From Pseudomonadota bacterium (lineage in GTDB: Bacteria > Desulfobacterota > Syntrophorhabdia > Syntrophorhabdales > Syntrophorhabdaceae): DNA of 64,000 bases. The notes under the pieces are model-generated. The model did no database searches. It saw nothing but the letters and a program-made list of their open reading frames with translations, and was not told where the DNA came from. The position numbers were made by a program, and so were the translations under genes. Where the stretch lies: positions 22,248 to 86,247 of the forward strand of contig JAPLKB010000063.1 of NCBI GenBank assembly GCA_026388275.1, given 5' to 3'. This document shows, piece after piece, positions 8,877 to 16,921 of the stretch (positions within the stretch are counted from its first letter, which is position 1; every line of letters starts with the position of its first letter).

Positions 8877-9914
8877 ATGAGGAAAAACAGTTTTAAGCGA
8901 GTTTTTGTTGCGTCAATGGTGCTTTTATTCTTTGTCTGCACCGCCCTTGTAGTCGCAGGTCCTTTGCACGCCCAGGAGAAGGCTATGAAGCTCAGACTTT
9001 CAACTATGTGGCCGCCTACACACCCTCATTCAGTATTGTTCAACCAATGGGGCAAGGATGTTGAGAAGGCAACACAGGGAAGGGTAACAGTGACTTTATT
9101 TGCAGCCAGTACACTTTCACCTCCGATGCAGGTCTATGACAACACTGTAAAAGGTATTGTTGATGTCGGCACAAACTTATTGGCATACTCACCCGGCAGA
9201 CTTCCGCTTTCTGAAGTTTTACAGCAGCCGCTTGGATACAGGAACGGATTGCAGGCAAGCAAGCTGGCAAATGCATTTTATAAGAAATTCAAACCTAAAG
9301 AATTTGATGACGTAAAGGTTATGTTTCTCCATGGCGCGGCACCGGGTTTCATTTTTACGAAGAAAGTTATAAAATCAACTGATGAGATCAAAGGACTCAG
9401 AATCAGGGCCAATGCAGAGAATGCGGACATTGTAAAGGCTCTCGGCGCTTCTCCTGTAACCATGCCTGTTACTGAAGCATACGATAGCCTTTCAAGGGGT
9501 GTTGTGGATGGGACTCTTTTCCCGATTGAAGCATTACGGGGATTCAAAATCGGTGAGGTTGTCAAGACGGTAATTGAGAACTATGGCTCATCCTATATGA
9601 CATCCATGTATTGTATCATGAACAAGGATAAATGGAATGCAATATCCCCGGCTGATCAAAAAGCAATAGAAACAATCAATGACGAATACAGTGAAAAATT
9701 CGGTAATCAGTGGGTTAAATTGGATAAAGGTGCAGAAGAATTCGCCAAATCTAAAGGCGTAACTTTTGTGACGGTTTCTAAAGCTGAAGAAGCAGCAACC
9801 ATTCAAAAGATGAAACCTATTTTAGCAGACTATGTTAAAACGACAAAAGCAAAAGGTCTTCCAGGCGATGAAGCATTGAAATTCTGCCAGGACTTTTTAA
9901 AGAACAATCCGTAA
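8877..9914 (+). CDS. dctP: TRAP transporter solute-binding protein, DctP family (system 1)
   Basis: A 345-aa periplasmic receptor of a tripartite ATP-independent transporter. The start at 8877 is chosen because AGGAGG precedes it and the protein then begins with a clear signal peptide (MRKNSFKRVFVASMVLLFF, cleavage near PLHAQ); an upstream in-frame GTG at 8790 would place an unlikely leader before it. The DctP fold follows, with LRIRANAENADIVKALGASP then PVTEAYDSLSRGVVDG, which includes the conserved arginine region that binds the carboxylate. A small GCGGC/GCCGC hairpin (8838-8851) precedes the ribosome site. The neighbours are the QM permease genes and an acyl-CoA ligase, pointing to an organic acid ligand. 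Confidence 0.92.
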   Translation: MRKNSFKRVFVASMVLLFFVCTALVVAGPLHAQEKAMKLRLSTMWPPTHPHSVLFNQWGKDVEKATQGRVTVTLFAASTLSPPMQVYDNTVKGIVDVGTNLLAYSPGRLPLSEVLQQPLGYRNGLQASKLANAFYKKFKPKEFDDVKVMFLHGAAPGFIFTKKVIKSTDEIKGLRIRANAENADIVKALGASPVTMPVTEAYDSLSRGVVDGTLFPIEALRGFKIGEVVKTVIENYGSSYMTSMYCIMNKDKWNAISPADQKAIETINDEYSEKFGNQWVKLDKGAEEFAKSKGVTFVTVSKAEEAATIQKMKPILADYVKTTKAKGLPGDEALKFCQDFLKNNP

Positions 9915-9930
9915 AATTATTATTAGTAAA

Positions 9931-9956
9931 AGAGGGCTGTAGTAACACAGCCCTCT
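9931..9956 (+). terminator. Hairpin between dctP and dctQ (attenuator or mRNA stabiliser)
   Basis: A perfect 10-bp stem AGAGGGCTGT/ACAGCCCTCT with a 6-nt loop follows the dctP stop by 16 bp; the sequence after it is only modestly T-rich. In binding-protein transporter operons such hairpins commonly raise receptor expression above that of the permease. System 2 has an equivalent at 15024-15054. Confidence 0.7.
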
Positions 9957-10027
9957 TTGCATTTAAACGATGATGATATAGAAAACGCAGACCCAAATCT
10001 CGTTTTTTTATAATATGGAGGCGAAAG

Positions 10028-10513
10028 ATGAAACGCTTTATAGCAGGCGTTGCCAGTATCGATAAATTGTTGTACATCATTGCTGGGAGTGTATTGGCCT
10101 GTATGATTATGTTAACCCTCTGTGATGTGATTTTAAGAAACTTCGGCCATCCGATTACGGGATCCATGGAATTCATACAATACGGTGGGTGCATTGTATT
10201 CGGATTCTCAATTCCTTATGGGACAATGCTCGGGTGTCAGATAATTGTTGATATAATAACAGAGAAGTTCAGTCCGGAAAAAAGACGAGTCATAGAAATA
10301 ATTACCAGATGCATAGGTATTCTGATATTCTTATTTGTTGCCTACAATTTTTATGTTTATGGGATAGATGTGAGAAAAACAGGTGAACGTACGGCCAGCT
10401 TTAAGATACCTTACTACCCGTTCAGTTTTGCCCTTTCATTCACTTTTCTGCTGCAGAGTTTAACGATATTTTGTGATCTGATAAAAAAAGTGAAAGGAGC
10501 AAATAATGAGTGA
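10028..10513 (+). CDS. dctQ: TRAP transporter small permease, DctQ family (system 1)
   Basis: A 161-aa inner-membrane subunit with four hydrophobic segments (starting near residues 15, 48, 88 and 128), as expected for DctQ. The characteristic R-N-x-G-x-P-I-T-G-S-x-E region is present (LRNFGHPITGSMEFIQYGG). GGAGG precedes the ATG. Its end overlaps dctM by 8 bp, the same overlap as in system 2. It pairs with dctM to form the ion-gradient-driven QM channel that receives substrate from DctP. Confidence 0.9.
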   Translation: MKRFIAGVASIDKLLYIIAGSVLACMIMLTLCDVILRNFGHPITGSMEFIQYGGCIVFGFSIPYGTMLGCQIIVDIITEKFSPEKRRVIEIITRCIGILIFLFVAYNFYVYGIDVRKTGERTASFKIPYYPFSFALSFTFLLQSLTIFCDLIKKVKGANNE

Positions 10514-11813
10514 TGTCGCCGTTGGAACATATGGAATAATACTGCTGCTGTTTCTTTTTTTAACAGGGCTTGAAATGGCTTATTGCATGATACTGGTTGG
10601 ATTTCTCGGATTTACGTTTCTTATGTCCTTTCCAGCAGCATCCAATCTCGTAATTAAAGATTTCTTCGATAATTTTACAACATACAGCTACACGGTAATC
10701 CCCCTATTTATCGTTATGGGTGAGTTTGCCTCAAATTCAAATATCGCAAAGAGACTTTACCAGGGGGCGTATAAATGGTTTGGCCATATACCGGGAGGTT
10801 TGGCCATGACTACGGTAGTCGGCGCGACAGCCTTTAAAGCGATGTGCGGCTCAACCCTTGCTACGGTAGGCACCTTTTCAAACCTCGCACTGCCTGAAAT
10901 GGACCGCTATGGGTATAAAAAGGAACTTTCTGCCGGCACGATTGCATCTGTCAGTACCATCGGTATGATCCTGCCTCCCAGCACAGTGCTTATTATCTAT
11001 GGGCTTGAAGTTGAGCAATCCATAGGCAGGCTTTTCCTTGCAGGGATTATACCGGCGCTGATGATATCCTTTCTTTTTATGGTAGTTATAGCCGGGTGGG
11101 TAAGTTTGCAGCCTGGAATAGCTCCCAGGGCGGAAAAGGGAACATGGAAAGAAAGGTTCGCCGTAATCCCGGATGCATTGGTTGTTTTCATTATTTTCGG
11201 CATCGTAATAGGTGGGATGATAACCGGCTTTTTCAGCCCCACAGAGTCAGGCACAATAGGTACGGCTGCAATTTTTCTTTTGGCTCTTGTGCGAAGAGAA
11301 GTCAACCCAGGTATGATTATCAGATCTTTTAAGGGAGCATTGAAAACCTCTATTATGGTTCTTATGCTTATTGCCGGATCTGCTGTTTTTGGCCATTTTC
11401 TTGCTATAACGGAAATCCCGATGATTACAGCAAAGTGGGCTGCGGGGCTTCCCATACCCGGCGCATTTGTTATGCTCTTAATAGTCGCTATATACCTGAT
11501 AGGCGGTTCAATCATGGATGACCTGGCATTTATGGTACTTGCCACTCCGATCTTTTTCCCGACAGCTATTGAGCTCGGTTATGATCCGATATGGTTTGGT
11601 ATCCTGATTTGCGTTACGCTTATGATCGGCGGTATTATTCCGCCCGTGGCGATTTATGTGTTTATATTAGGGAACATAACGGGAATCCCTTTCAAAACGA
11701 TTTATAAGGGTGTCGTTCCATTCCTTTCGGCCCTTGTCCTAGCTTTAATAATTCTGTTTGCCTTCCCGCAGGTTGCACTATGGCTGCCTAATTTAATGAT
11801 GGGTAAAGGATAG
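10506..11813 (+). CDS. dctM: TRAP transporter large permease, DctM family (system 1)
   Basis: A 435-aa polytopic membrane protein forming the transport channel. It is hydrophobic throughout and carries DctM hallmarks: IPLFIVMGEFASNSNIAKRL, FKAMCGSTLATVGTFSNLA, ALPEMDRYGYKKELSAGTIA, IGMILPPSTVLIIYG, FFSPTESGTIG and LIGGSIMDDLAFMVLATPIF. Length is normal. A start overlapping dctQ implies coupled translation. A strong intrinsic terminator follows about 35 bp after the stop, ending the system 1 transcript. Confidence 0.93.
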   Translation: MSDVAVGTYGIILLLFLFLTGLEMAYCMILVGFLGFTFLMSFPAASNLVIKDFFDNFTTYSYTVIPLFIVMGEFASNSNIAKRLYQGAYKWFGHIPGGLAMTTVVGATAFKAMCGSTLATVGTFSNLALPEMDRYGYKKELSAGTIASVSTIGMILPPSTVLIIYGLEVEQSIGRLFLAGIIPALMISFLFMVVIAGWVSLQPGIAPRAEKGTWKERFAVIPDALVVFIIFGIVIGGMITGFFSPTESGTIGTAAIFLLALVRREVNPGMIIRSFKGALKTSIMVLMLIAGSAVFGHFLAITEIPMITAKWAAGLPIPGAFVMLLIVAIYLIGGSIMDDLAFMVLATPIFFPTAIELGYDPIWFGILICVTLMIGGIIPPVAIYVFILGNITGIPFKTIYKGVVPFLSALVLALIILFAFPQVALWLPNLMMGKG

Positions 11814-11847
11814 ACTTTATAAAAAATCATGATTATTTATAAAAGGT

Positions 11848-11887
11848 GAGCCTGCTGAATTTTATTTTTGGCAGGCTCTCTTATTTT
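11848..11887 (+). terminator. Intrinsic terminator of TRAP system 1
   Basis: An 8-bp stem GAGCCTGC/GCAGGCTC (11848-11855 and 11871-11878) is followed by CTTATTTTA. Its position between dctM and the next gene fits the end of the operon, and it excludes the TTG at 11868 as a start for that gene. Confidence 0.75.
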
Positions 11888-11888
11888 A

Positions 11889-12350
11889 ATGTATGAATAT
11901 ATGAATTCAACTAATGACAAACTAACCCAAGATGAAGCGGTTTTTTATCGTGCCAAATGTCACTGGGCTGTGCTTCTTGGTCCTGTATTGGTGATTATTA
12001 TAGGAGGGCTGGCTCTGAGGTCTCAGGGGTATCATGCAATAGTGCTCATTGTCTTCGGTCTTTTTTGGGGAATATTTTCATATATAAGATTAAGCAGAAC
12101 AGAAATAGGATTAACTCGAAATAAGGTTTTAATCAATGCCGGATTTCTACTGAATAAGTCTTATGATATCGAGCTTAATGAGATCATATTTATTGATTAT
12201 TATCAGCCCTCTCTGGGTTCAATGTTAAATTTTGGCAAAATTATGATTGTCTATAAAGGAAAGAAGAAATGCACCTTACGGTTTGTTTCTTGCCCCGCAG
12301 AATTTGTAAGAGAAGTTCAGCAGCAAATAATAGCGCTTAGCACGTCTTAG
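11889..12350 (+). CDS. Small membrane protein with bacterial PH-like (YdbS/YdbT-type) domain
   Basis: A 153-aa protein. Two adjacent hydrophobic segments (WAVLLGPVLVIIIGGLAL and AIVLIVFGLFWGIFSYI) are followed by a strand-rich domain (TEIGLTRNKVLINAGFLLNK, then DIELNEIIFIDYYQPSLGSM) that resembles bacterial PH-like domains, including the turn LGSMLNFGKIMI. The start at ATG 11889 (or 11901) is inferred because the earlier TTG lies inside the terminator hairpin; no strong ribosome site is visible. The role is unknown. It sits alone between the TRAP operon and an acyl-CoA dehydrogenase. Confidence 0.65.
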   Translation: MYEYMNSTNDKLTQDEAVFYRAKCHWAVLLGPVLVIIIGGLALRSQGYHAIVLIVFGLFWGIFSYIRLSRTEIGLTRNKVLINAGFLLNKSYDIELNEIIFIDYYQPSLGSMLNFGKIMIVYKGKKKCTLRFVSCPAEFVREVQQQIIALSTS

Positions 12351-12690
12351 ACAGCAAAATAATGATAATCACGCGAAATGAACTGCCCCGCAGCAAGTCA
12401 CATGTCTCAAAGGCGAGACAAGAATATAAAACATTCGTGAAATAAGCTTACAGGGTATGGACAGCGGGGTAATCAATTAGGTAAACACACATGCTCGGAG
12501 TTTTACTTTTCCTTATAAGGACAGGCATACAATCACAGACCATGTACTGGCGATTCAAAACATCCAGCATTTTTATTGGAGACCGGTTATCGTAACCCAC
12601 AAGCTTATTGCGGGGCGTCTCTTTTTATGGCCTGATTATTGCATTTTGAAAACTTCATATGATGCCATTATATAAAAGGGAGGCTGATAG
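12351..12690. other. 340-bp intergenic region with scattered GC-rich inverted-repeat arms
   Basis: No convincing gene. GCCCCGCAGCAAG near 12385, CAGCGGGGTAATC near 12460 and CTTATTGCGGGGC near 12602 are related arms of a REP-like hairpin (CCCCGC against GCGGGG) separated from one another, and GTCTC/GAGAC forms a small hairpin near 12405-12420. The pattern suggests a decayed repetitive element. The acyl-CoA dehydrogenase ribosome site (GGGAGG) is at the right edge. Confidence 0.35.
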
Positions 12691-13833
12691 ATGTTTGAAC
12701 TGACACCAGAGCAGAAAGACATAAGAAATGCAGCAAGAGAGTTTGCCGAAGGGGAACTGAAGGAAATTGCGCGGGAGCTGGATGAAAAACAAGAGTTCGA
12801 CGAAAAACTTTGGAAAAAGGCTGCAGATTTAGGTTTTCTTGGGGTCTTTATAGATGAAAAATATGGCGGTGCAGGTCTTGGGTATTTAGAACACAGCCTC
12901 ATATGCGAAGAATTTTCCCGTATAGACTGCGGAATTGCTCATTCGATAACATCGTCATTTTTTGGTTCACAACTAATAAATCTCATAGGAACCGAAGAGC
13001 AAAAACTAAAATATCTCCCTTTAGTATGTACAGGTAAAGCCAAGATGGGTGTGGCCATAACGGAGCCGGACGCGGGAAGCGACGTATCTTCTGTGAAAAC
13101 AATGGCAAAGAAAAATGACGACGGATATGTGATATCCGGCAACAAAACGTTCATAACAAACGCTAATCGGGGAGATTTTTTAATCGTCCTTTGCATTACC
13201 AGCCCTGAAGAGAAAAAAAAGTACGATCGTTTTAGCACTATTATTGTAGAGACTAACAGGCCGGGTTACGAAGCAAGCAAATTGAAAAACAAGCTTTCAA
13301 TACGCTGCTCTGATACAGGAGAGGTTACCTTCAAAGACGTAACAGTTCCCAAAGAAAACCTCCTTGGCAAGGAGGGCAAGGGATTCTATAATATTATGGA
13401 ATTTCTCAATCGTTCTCGCTTAGAAGCAGCAGGATTCGGGGTAGGAACAGCTCAGGGAGCATTAGAGAAAGCGATAGATCATGTGCGCAAAAGAAAACAG
13501 TTCGGGGTACCCCTTGCAGATTCACCGATAGTACAGTCAAAAATAGCCGAGATGGCTACCTTAGTCGAAGCCGCAAGAAGCTTCCTTTATTGTACCAGCG
13601 CAAAATTGGATAAAGGTGAATTGGACCATGCGCTTATTGCCATGACGAAATGGTATGCCGCAGAGATAGCAGTAAAAGTTTCCGATGAAGCTATACAGCT
13701 CCACGGAGGGTATGGTATATTGGAAGAATATGATGTAGGTCATTATTGGCGTGATGCAAAAGTCCTTGAGATTTTTGAAGGGACTAAAGAGGTTGAGAAA
13801 TTGATTATAGGCAGGAGGTTGTTAGGGCGGTAA
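12691..13833 (+). CDS. Acyl-CoA dehydrogenase
   Basis: A 380-aa FAD enzyme that introduces a double bond at the alpha-beta position of an acyl-CoA and passes electrons to ETF. An N-terminal helical domain (residues 1-115) is followed by the middle beta domain with the FAD-binding segment MGVAITEPDAGSDVSSVKT and FITNANRGDFLIV, then the C-terminal helical domain with RKQFGVPLADSP, QLHGGYGILEEYDV and the catalytic base region EIFEGTKEVEKLIIGR. The glutamate of EGTKE sits where short-chain and butyryl-type enzymes carry the base. Length is typical. The EtfAB pair 11 kb downstream is its probable redox partner (inference). Confidence 0.93.
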   Translation: MFELTPEQKDIRNAAREFAEGELKEIARELDEKQEFDEKLWKKAADLGFLGVFIDEKYGGAGLGYLEHSLICEEFSRIDCGIAHSITSSFFGSQLINLIGTEEQKLKYLPLVCTGKAKMGVAITEPDAGSDVSSVKTMAKKNDDGYVISGNKTFITNANRGDFLIVLCITSPEEKKKYDRFSTIIVETNRPGYEASKLKNKLSIRCSDTGEVTFKDVTVPKENLLGKEGKGFYNIMEFLNRSRLEAAGFGVGTAQGALEKAIDHVRKRKQFGVPLADSPIVQSKIAEMATLVEAARSFLYCTSAKLDKGELDHALIAMTKWYAAEIAVKVSDEAIQLHGGYGILEEYDVGHYWRDAKVLEIFEGTKEVEKLIIGRRLLGR

Positions 13834-13847
13834 GAGTGTGCTAATAT

Positions 13848-13862
13848 GATACAGACTGTATC
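13848..13862. promoter_or_regulatory. Perfect 15-bp palindrome, candidate operator
   Basis: GATACAG-A-CTGTATC (7-1-7) lies 15 bp after the acyl-CoA dehydrogenase stop and 117 bp before the second dctP. A perfect odd-length palindrome in this place could be an operator for TRAP system 2. The binding protein is not known. Confidence 0.3.
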
Positions 13863-13978
13863 CGAGATGCACATTGTACGAATATGGTTCAGTTTTTAAA
13901 TGTGAATTAACAGGTTTTTCAATGTGGCATTAAAATTGCTTGTTCCAAATAGTAAATAAAATTTTAGAAGGGGGTATT

Positions 13979-15007
13979 ATGAAACAGTTTCGCATTATTT
14001 GTTTGTTGGTCTTTGTTTTTTCCGTAGTGACATGTATGTCTGCAACAGTCAGTATTGCACAGGAAAAGGTAATTACAATAAAGGTTGCCAACTGGTTCCC
14101 TGTAGGAAGCAAGCACGATCTCATTTTACAGGAATGGGGTAAAGATCTGGAAAAACGAGCCGGTGGTAAAGTCAAAGTAAATTACTATGCTGCGGGCACG
14201 CTTGTTCCTGCTGCACAGTCATATGATGCCGTTGTTAAGGGAATTGCAGATGTTGGCAATCATGTCCTCGGATACACAATGGGCAGATTCCCCTTTTCAC
14301 AGGTTCTCGATCTTCCAATCGGGTGGCCGCAAGGACCTGAAGCAACTAAGATTGCAAACGACTTTTATAAGAAATTTAATCCGAAAGAGTTTGATGATGT
14401 GAAGGTATTGCTGTTCCATGGGCAGCCAGGCGGTTATCTCCATACAAAAACAAGGCCTGTTGAAAAACTTGAAGATGCAAAGGGCTTGAAACTGCGGTGC
14501 TTCGGATCAAATGCAAAGTTTGTCGGTTTGATAGGTGCTGCGCCTGTAGCAATGCCTATGCCTGATGTTTATGATGCCCTTGCAAAAGGGGTTGTTGACG
14601 GGTTGATGTCGAGTTATGAAGCACTGCATAATTTCAGGACAGGGGAGCATGTAAAATATTCTACAGAGAACGTAAGCAGTGCATATTCAGCAGTATTTAT
14701 CGTCATGATGAACAAGAAAAAATTTGCCTCACTTCCTCCTGATGTCCAGGCAATAGTAGATAAAATGAGCGTTGAATATATAGATAAGTACGGCAAGTTG
14801 TGGGCAGATATTACAAGGGATGGAAAGGACTGGCTGGTAAAGAGGGGCGTCAAAGTTATTTCTCTAAGCAAGGAAGAACAAGCCCGTTGGTATGAAAAAG
14901 GCTCCAAACCCCTCGTTGAAGCGTATATAAAGGATGCGAAGGAAAAGGGATTACCTGGTGATGAAGCGGTTAAGTTTCTTTTAGATTCTATCAGAAAGTA
15001 TCACTAA
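13979..15007 (+). CDS. dctP: TRAP transporter solute-binding protein, DctP family (system 2)
   Basis: A 342-aa periplasmic receptor. ATG 13979 is chosen because it follows AGAAGGGGG and opens a signal peptide (MKQFRIICLLVFVFSVVTC, cleavage near SIAQE). The DctP fold is evident: LKLRCFGSNAKFVGLIGAAP, then PMPDVYDALAKGVVDG with the carboxylate-binding arginine region. It is clearly paralogous to the system 1 receptor but divergent enough to suggest a different ligand. A hairpin at 15024-15054 separates it from dctQ, as in system 1. Confidence 0.92.
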   Translation: MKQFRIICLLVFVFSVVTCMSATVSIAQEKVITIKVANWFPVGSKHDLILQEWGKDLEKRAGGKVKVNYYAAGTLVPAAQSYDAVVKGIADVGNHVLGYTMGRFPFSQVLDLPIGWPQGPEATKIANDFYKKFNPKEFDDVKVLLFHGQPGGYLHTKTRPVEKLEDAKGLKLRCFGSNAKFVGLIGAAPVAMPMPDVYDALAKGVVDGLMSSYEALHNFRTGEHVKYSTENVSSAYSAVFIVMMNKKKFASLPPDVQAIVDKMSVEYIDKYGKLWADITRDGKDWLVKRGVKVISLSKEEQARWYEKGSKPLVEAYIKDAKEKGLPGDEAVKFLLDSIRKYH

Positions 15008-15023
15008 TAGTTTAAAAACCCAC

Positions 15024-15054
15024 CCCGGGGAGTGTAATGTCCAAACTCCCCGGG
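15024..15054 (+). terminator. Hairpin between dctP and dctQ of system 2
   Basis: A 10-bp perfect stem CCCGGGGAGT/ACTCCCCGGG with an 11-nt loop, 17 bp after the dctP stop. There is no T-run, so it more likely acts as an mRNA-stabilising or partial-attenuation structure than as a full terminator. Confidence 0.65.
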
Positions 15055-15090
15055 CAATATACCCGAATACCGTAAAAGGAAGGTAAAAGA

Positions 15091-15579
15091 ATGCAAAAAT
15101 TTCTCAGTGCCACCTTAAAGATAAGCAGGATCACAAATTCTCTCGGAGGGGTAATACTTGCCCTGATGATGTTTTTCACGGTAGTTGATGTTGTTATGCG
15201 TTACATTGGAAAGCCTATTACAGGAACATTTGAGTTGGTAGCTTTTGCCGGAGCCCTGATTATAGGTATGTCACTTCCTCAGTCATCATTGGAAGGTGCG
15301 CACGTAAATGTTGATATACTTACAGAGTATCTCCCCGATTTTTGGAAAAGGATATTCTTAATTTTTACAAAACTATTAGGCTTTATTTTCTTCATCCTGC
15401 TCACATGGTCGTTTTTTTTAAAGGGGAACGACCTGTACAAAACCCATGAGGTTTCGCTTACCCTGCACGTACCTTATTATCCTGTAGCATACTTATTATC
15501 ATTTTGCGGTCTTATAGAGTCTCTGGTACTCCTGTCCAACTTACTGAAGGCAATTTTTGGAGGTGGTAAGCATGAATGA
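15091..15579 (+). CDS. dctQ: TRAP transporter small permease, DctQ family (system 2)
   Basis: A 162-aa membrane protein with four hydrophobic segments and the family motif MRYIGKPITGTFELVAFAGA near residue 42. It overlaps dctM by 8 bp exactly as in system 1, showing that the two QM pairs arose from a common arrangement. It is preceded by AAGGAAGG before the ATG. Confidence 0.9.
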   Translation: MQKFLSATLKISRITNSLGGVILALMMFFTVVDVVMRYIGKPITGTFELVAFAGALIIGMSLPQSSLEGAHVNVDILTEYLPDFWKRIFLIFTKLLGFIFFILLTWSFFLKGNDLYKTHEVSLTLHVPYYPVAYLLSFCGLIESLVLLSNLLKAIFGGGKHE

Positions 15580-16873
15580 GATTACATTCGGCATAATAGC
15601 GCTATTTTTGCTTTTATGTTTATTTCTTACAGGTATTGAACTTGCTTTTGGTATGGCTATCGTCGGTTTCATAGGGTTTGCCATGCTCAACGACTTTGAT
15701 ACTGCTATTAGTCTCCTGGCAAATGATTATTTTGACTCTCTCGCGTCTTACAGCCTCACAGCCATACCCCTATTTGTACTTATGGGCCAGATTGCCTTTA
15801 ATGCAGGCATTGCAAGACGCTTATTCGATACTACACATAAATTTATAGGACATATCCCGGGAGGGCTTGCCGTAGCAACAGTGGCAGGCGCAACCGTGTT
15901 CAAAGCTATATGCGGTTCCGTGGCTGCCACAGCCGCAACATTTGCAAGCGTTGCTGTTCCGGAGATGGACAGATATGGTTACAGCAAAAAACTTTCGACC
16001 GGAATAGTTGCTTCAGTGGGGACGCTTGGCATTCTGCTCCCTCCAAGCGTGACCCTGATAGTTTTCGGTATCGTAACACAGCAGTCTATAGGGAAGCTTT
16101 TCATGGCCGGCGTAATACCGGGGCTTATTTTATCTTTCTTTTTTATGGTAGTAATTTTCGGATGGTGCAGAATCAATCCGTCCATTGGACCAAAGAGCGA
16201 AAAATATGACTGGCCGGCAAGATGGAAGACCGTTCCCAATGTAATATGGCCTATTGTCATATTTCTCGTATTGATAGGCGGCCTTATGTACGGGATTTTT
16301 ACGCCCACAGAAGCAGGCAGCATCGGAGCATTCGCTGTGCTTGTTCTGTGTGCTCTAAAAAGGGATGTTAATTTCAAAGGCTTTATCAAATCGATTGAGG
16401 AATCTTTGCGCACCGCATGTATGGTGCTTATGCTTATTGCTTCATCAGCAATACTGGGCCATTTTATCGCTATTACCCAAATCCCACAGGTAGCAGCCGA
16501 CACGATTACCGCACTGCCGATACACCGAATATTTATAATGGTTATCATTTTCTTAGTATATCTTATAGGCGGTTCTTTTATAGATGACCTTGCATTTATG
16601 ATCCTTGCAACCCCGATCTTTTTTCCTATTGTATTAAAACTCGGTTATGACCCTTTATGGGCGGGCATTATGATTGCTCTTACAGTATGTATTGGTTCGG
16701 TGATTCCACCGGTGGCCATCTGTGTTTTTATCGTTAAAAATATCACTAAAGTACCCATGGGTATCATCTACAAGGGTGTTTATCCCTTTTTAATCTCAAT
16801 GGTTCTTTGTGTAGTAATGCTGTTTATTTTTCCCCAACTGGTGACCTGGCTGCCCAACTTACTTATGAAATAA
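15572..16873 (+). CDS. dctM: TRAP transporter large permease, DctM family (system 2)
   Basis: A 433-aa polytopic membrane protein. ATG 15572 is preferred over the in-frame TTG at 15557 because GGAGGTGG (15559-15566) sits directly before it and the overlap with dctQ then matches system 1. Family motifs are IPLFVLMGQIAFNAGIARRL, FKAICGSVAATAATFASVA, VPEMDRYGYSKKLSTGIVA, LGILLPPSVTLIVFG, FTPTEAGSIGAFAVL and GGSFIDDLAFMILATPIFF. It is followed after 48 bp by an acyl-CoA ligase with a GAGGAGG site, so uptake and CoA activation appear linked again. Confidence 0.93.
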   Translation: MNEITFGIIALFLLLCLFLTGIELAFGMAIVGFIGFAMLNDFDTAISLLANDYFDSLASYSLTAIPLFVLMGQIAFNAGIARRLFDTTHKFIGHIPGGLAVATVAGATVFKAICGSVAATAATFASVAVPEMDRYGYSKKLSTGIVASVGTLGILLPPSVTLIVFGIVTQQSIGKLFMAGVIPGLILSFFFMVVIFGWCRINPSIGPKSEKYDWPARWKTVPNVIWPIVIFLVLIGGLMYGIFTPTEAGSIGAFAVLVLCALKRDVNFKGFIKSIEESLRTACMVLMLIASSAILGHFIAITQIPQVAADTITALPIHRIFIMVIIFLVYLIGGSFIDDLAFMILATPIFFPIVLKLGYDPLWAGIMIALTVCIGSVIPPVAICVFIVKNITKVPMGIIYKGVYPFLISMVLCVVMLFIFPQLVTWLPNLLMK

Positions 16874-16921
16874 TGGTCAGCATACCACATTTATATAAAC
16901 AACAAGAGGAGGTCAATCATA

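Noticed and set aside
12500..12660. Protein-like plus-strand reading through the gap before the acyl-CoA dehydrogenase
   Set aside because: A short open stretch without start, family match or ribosome site; composition does not look coding.
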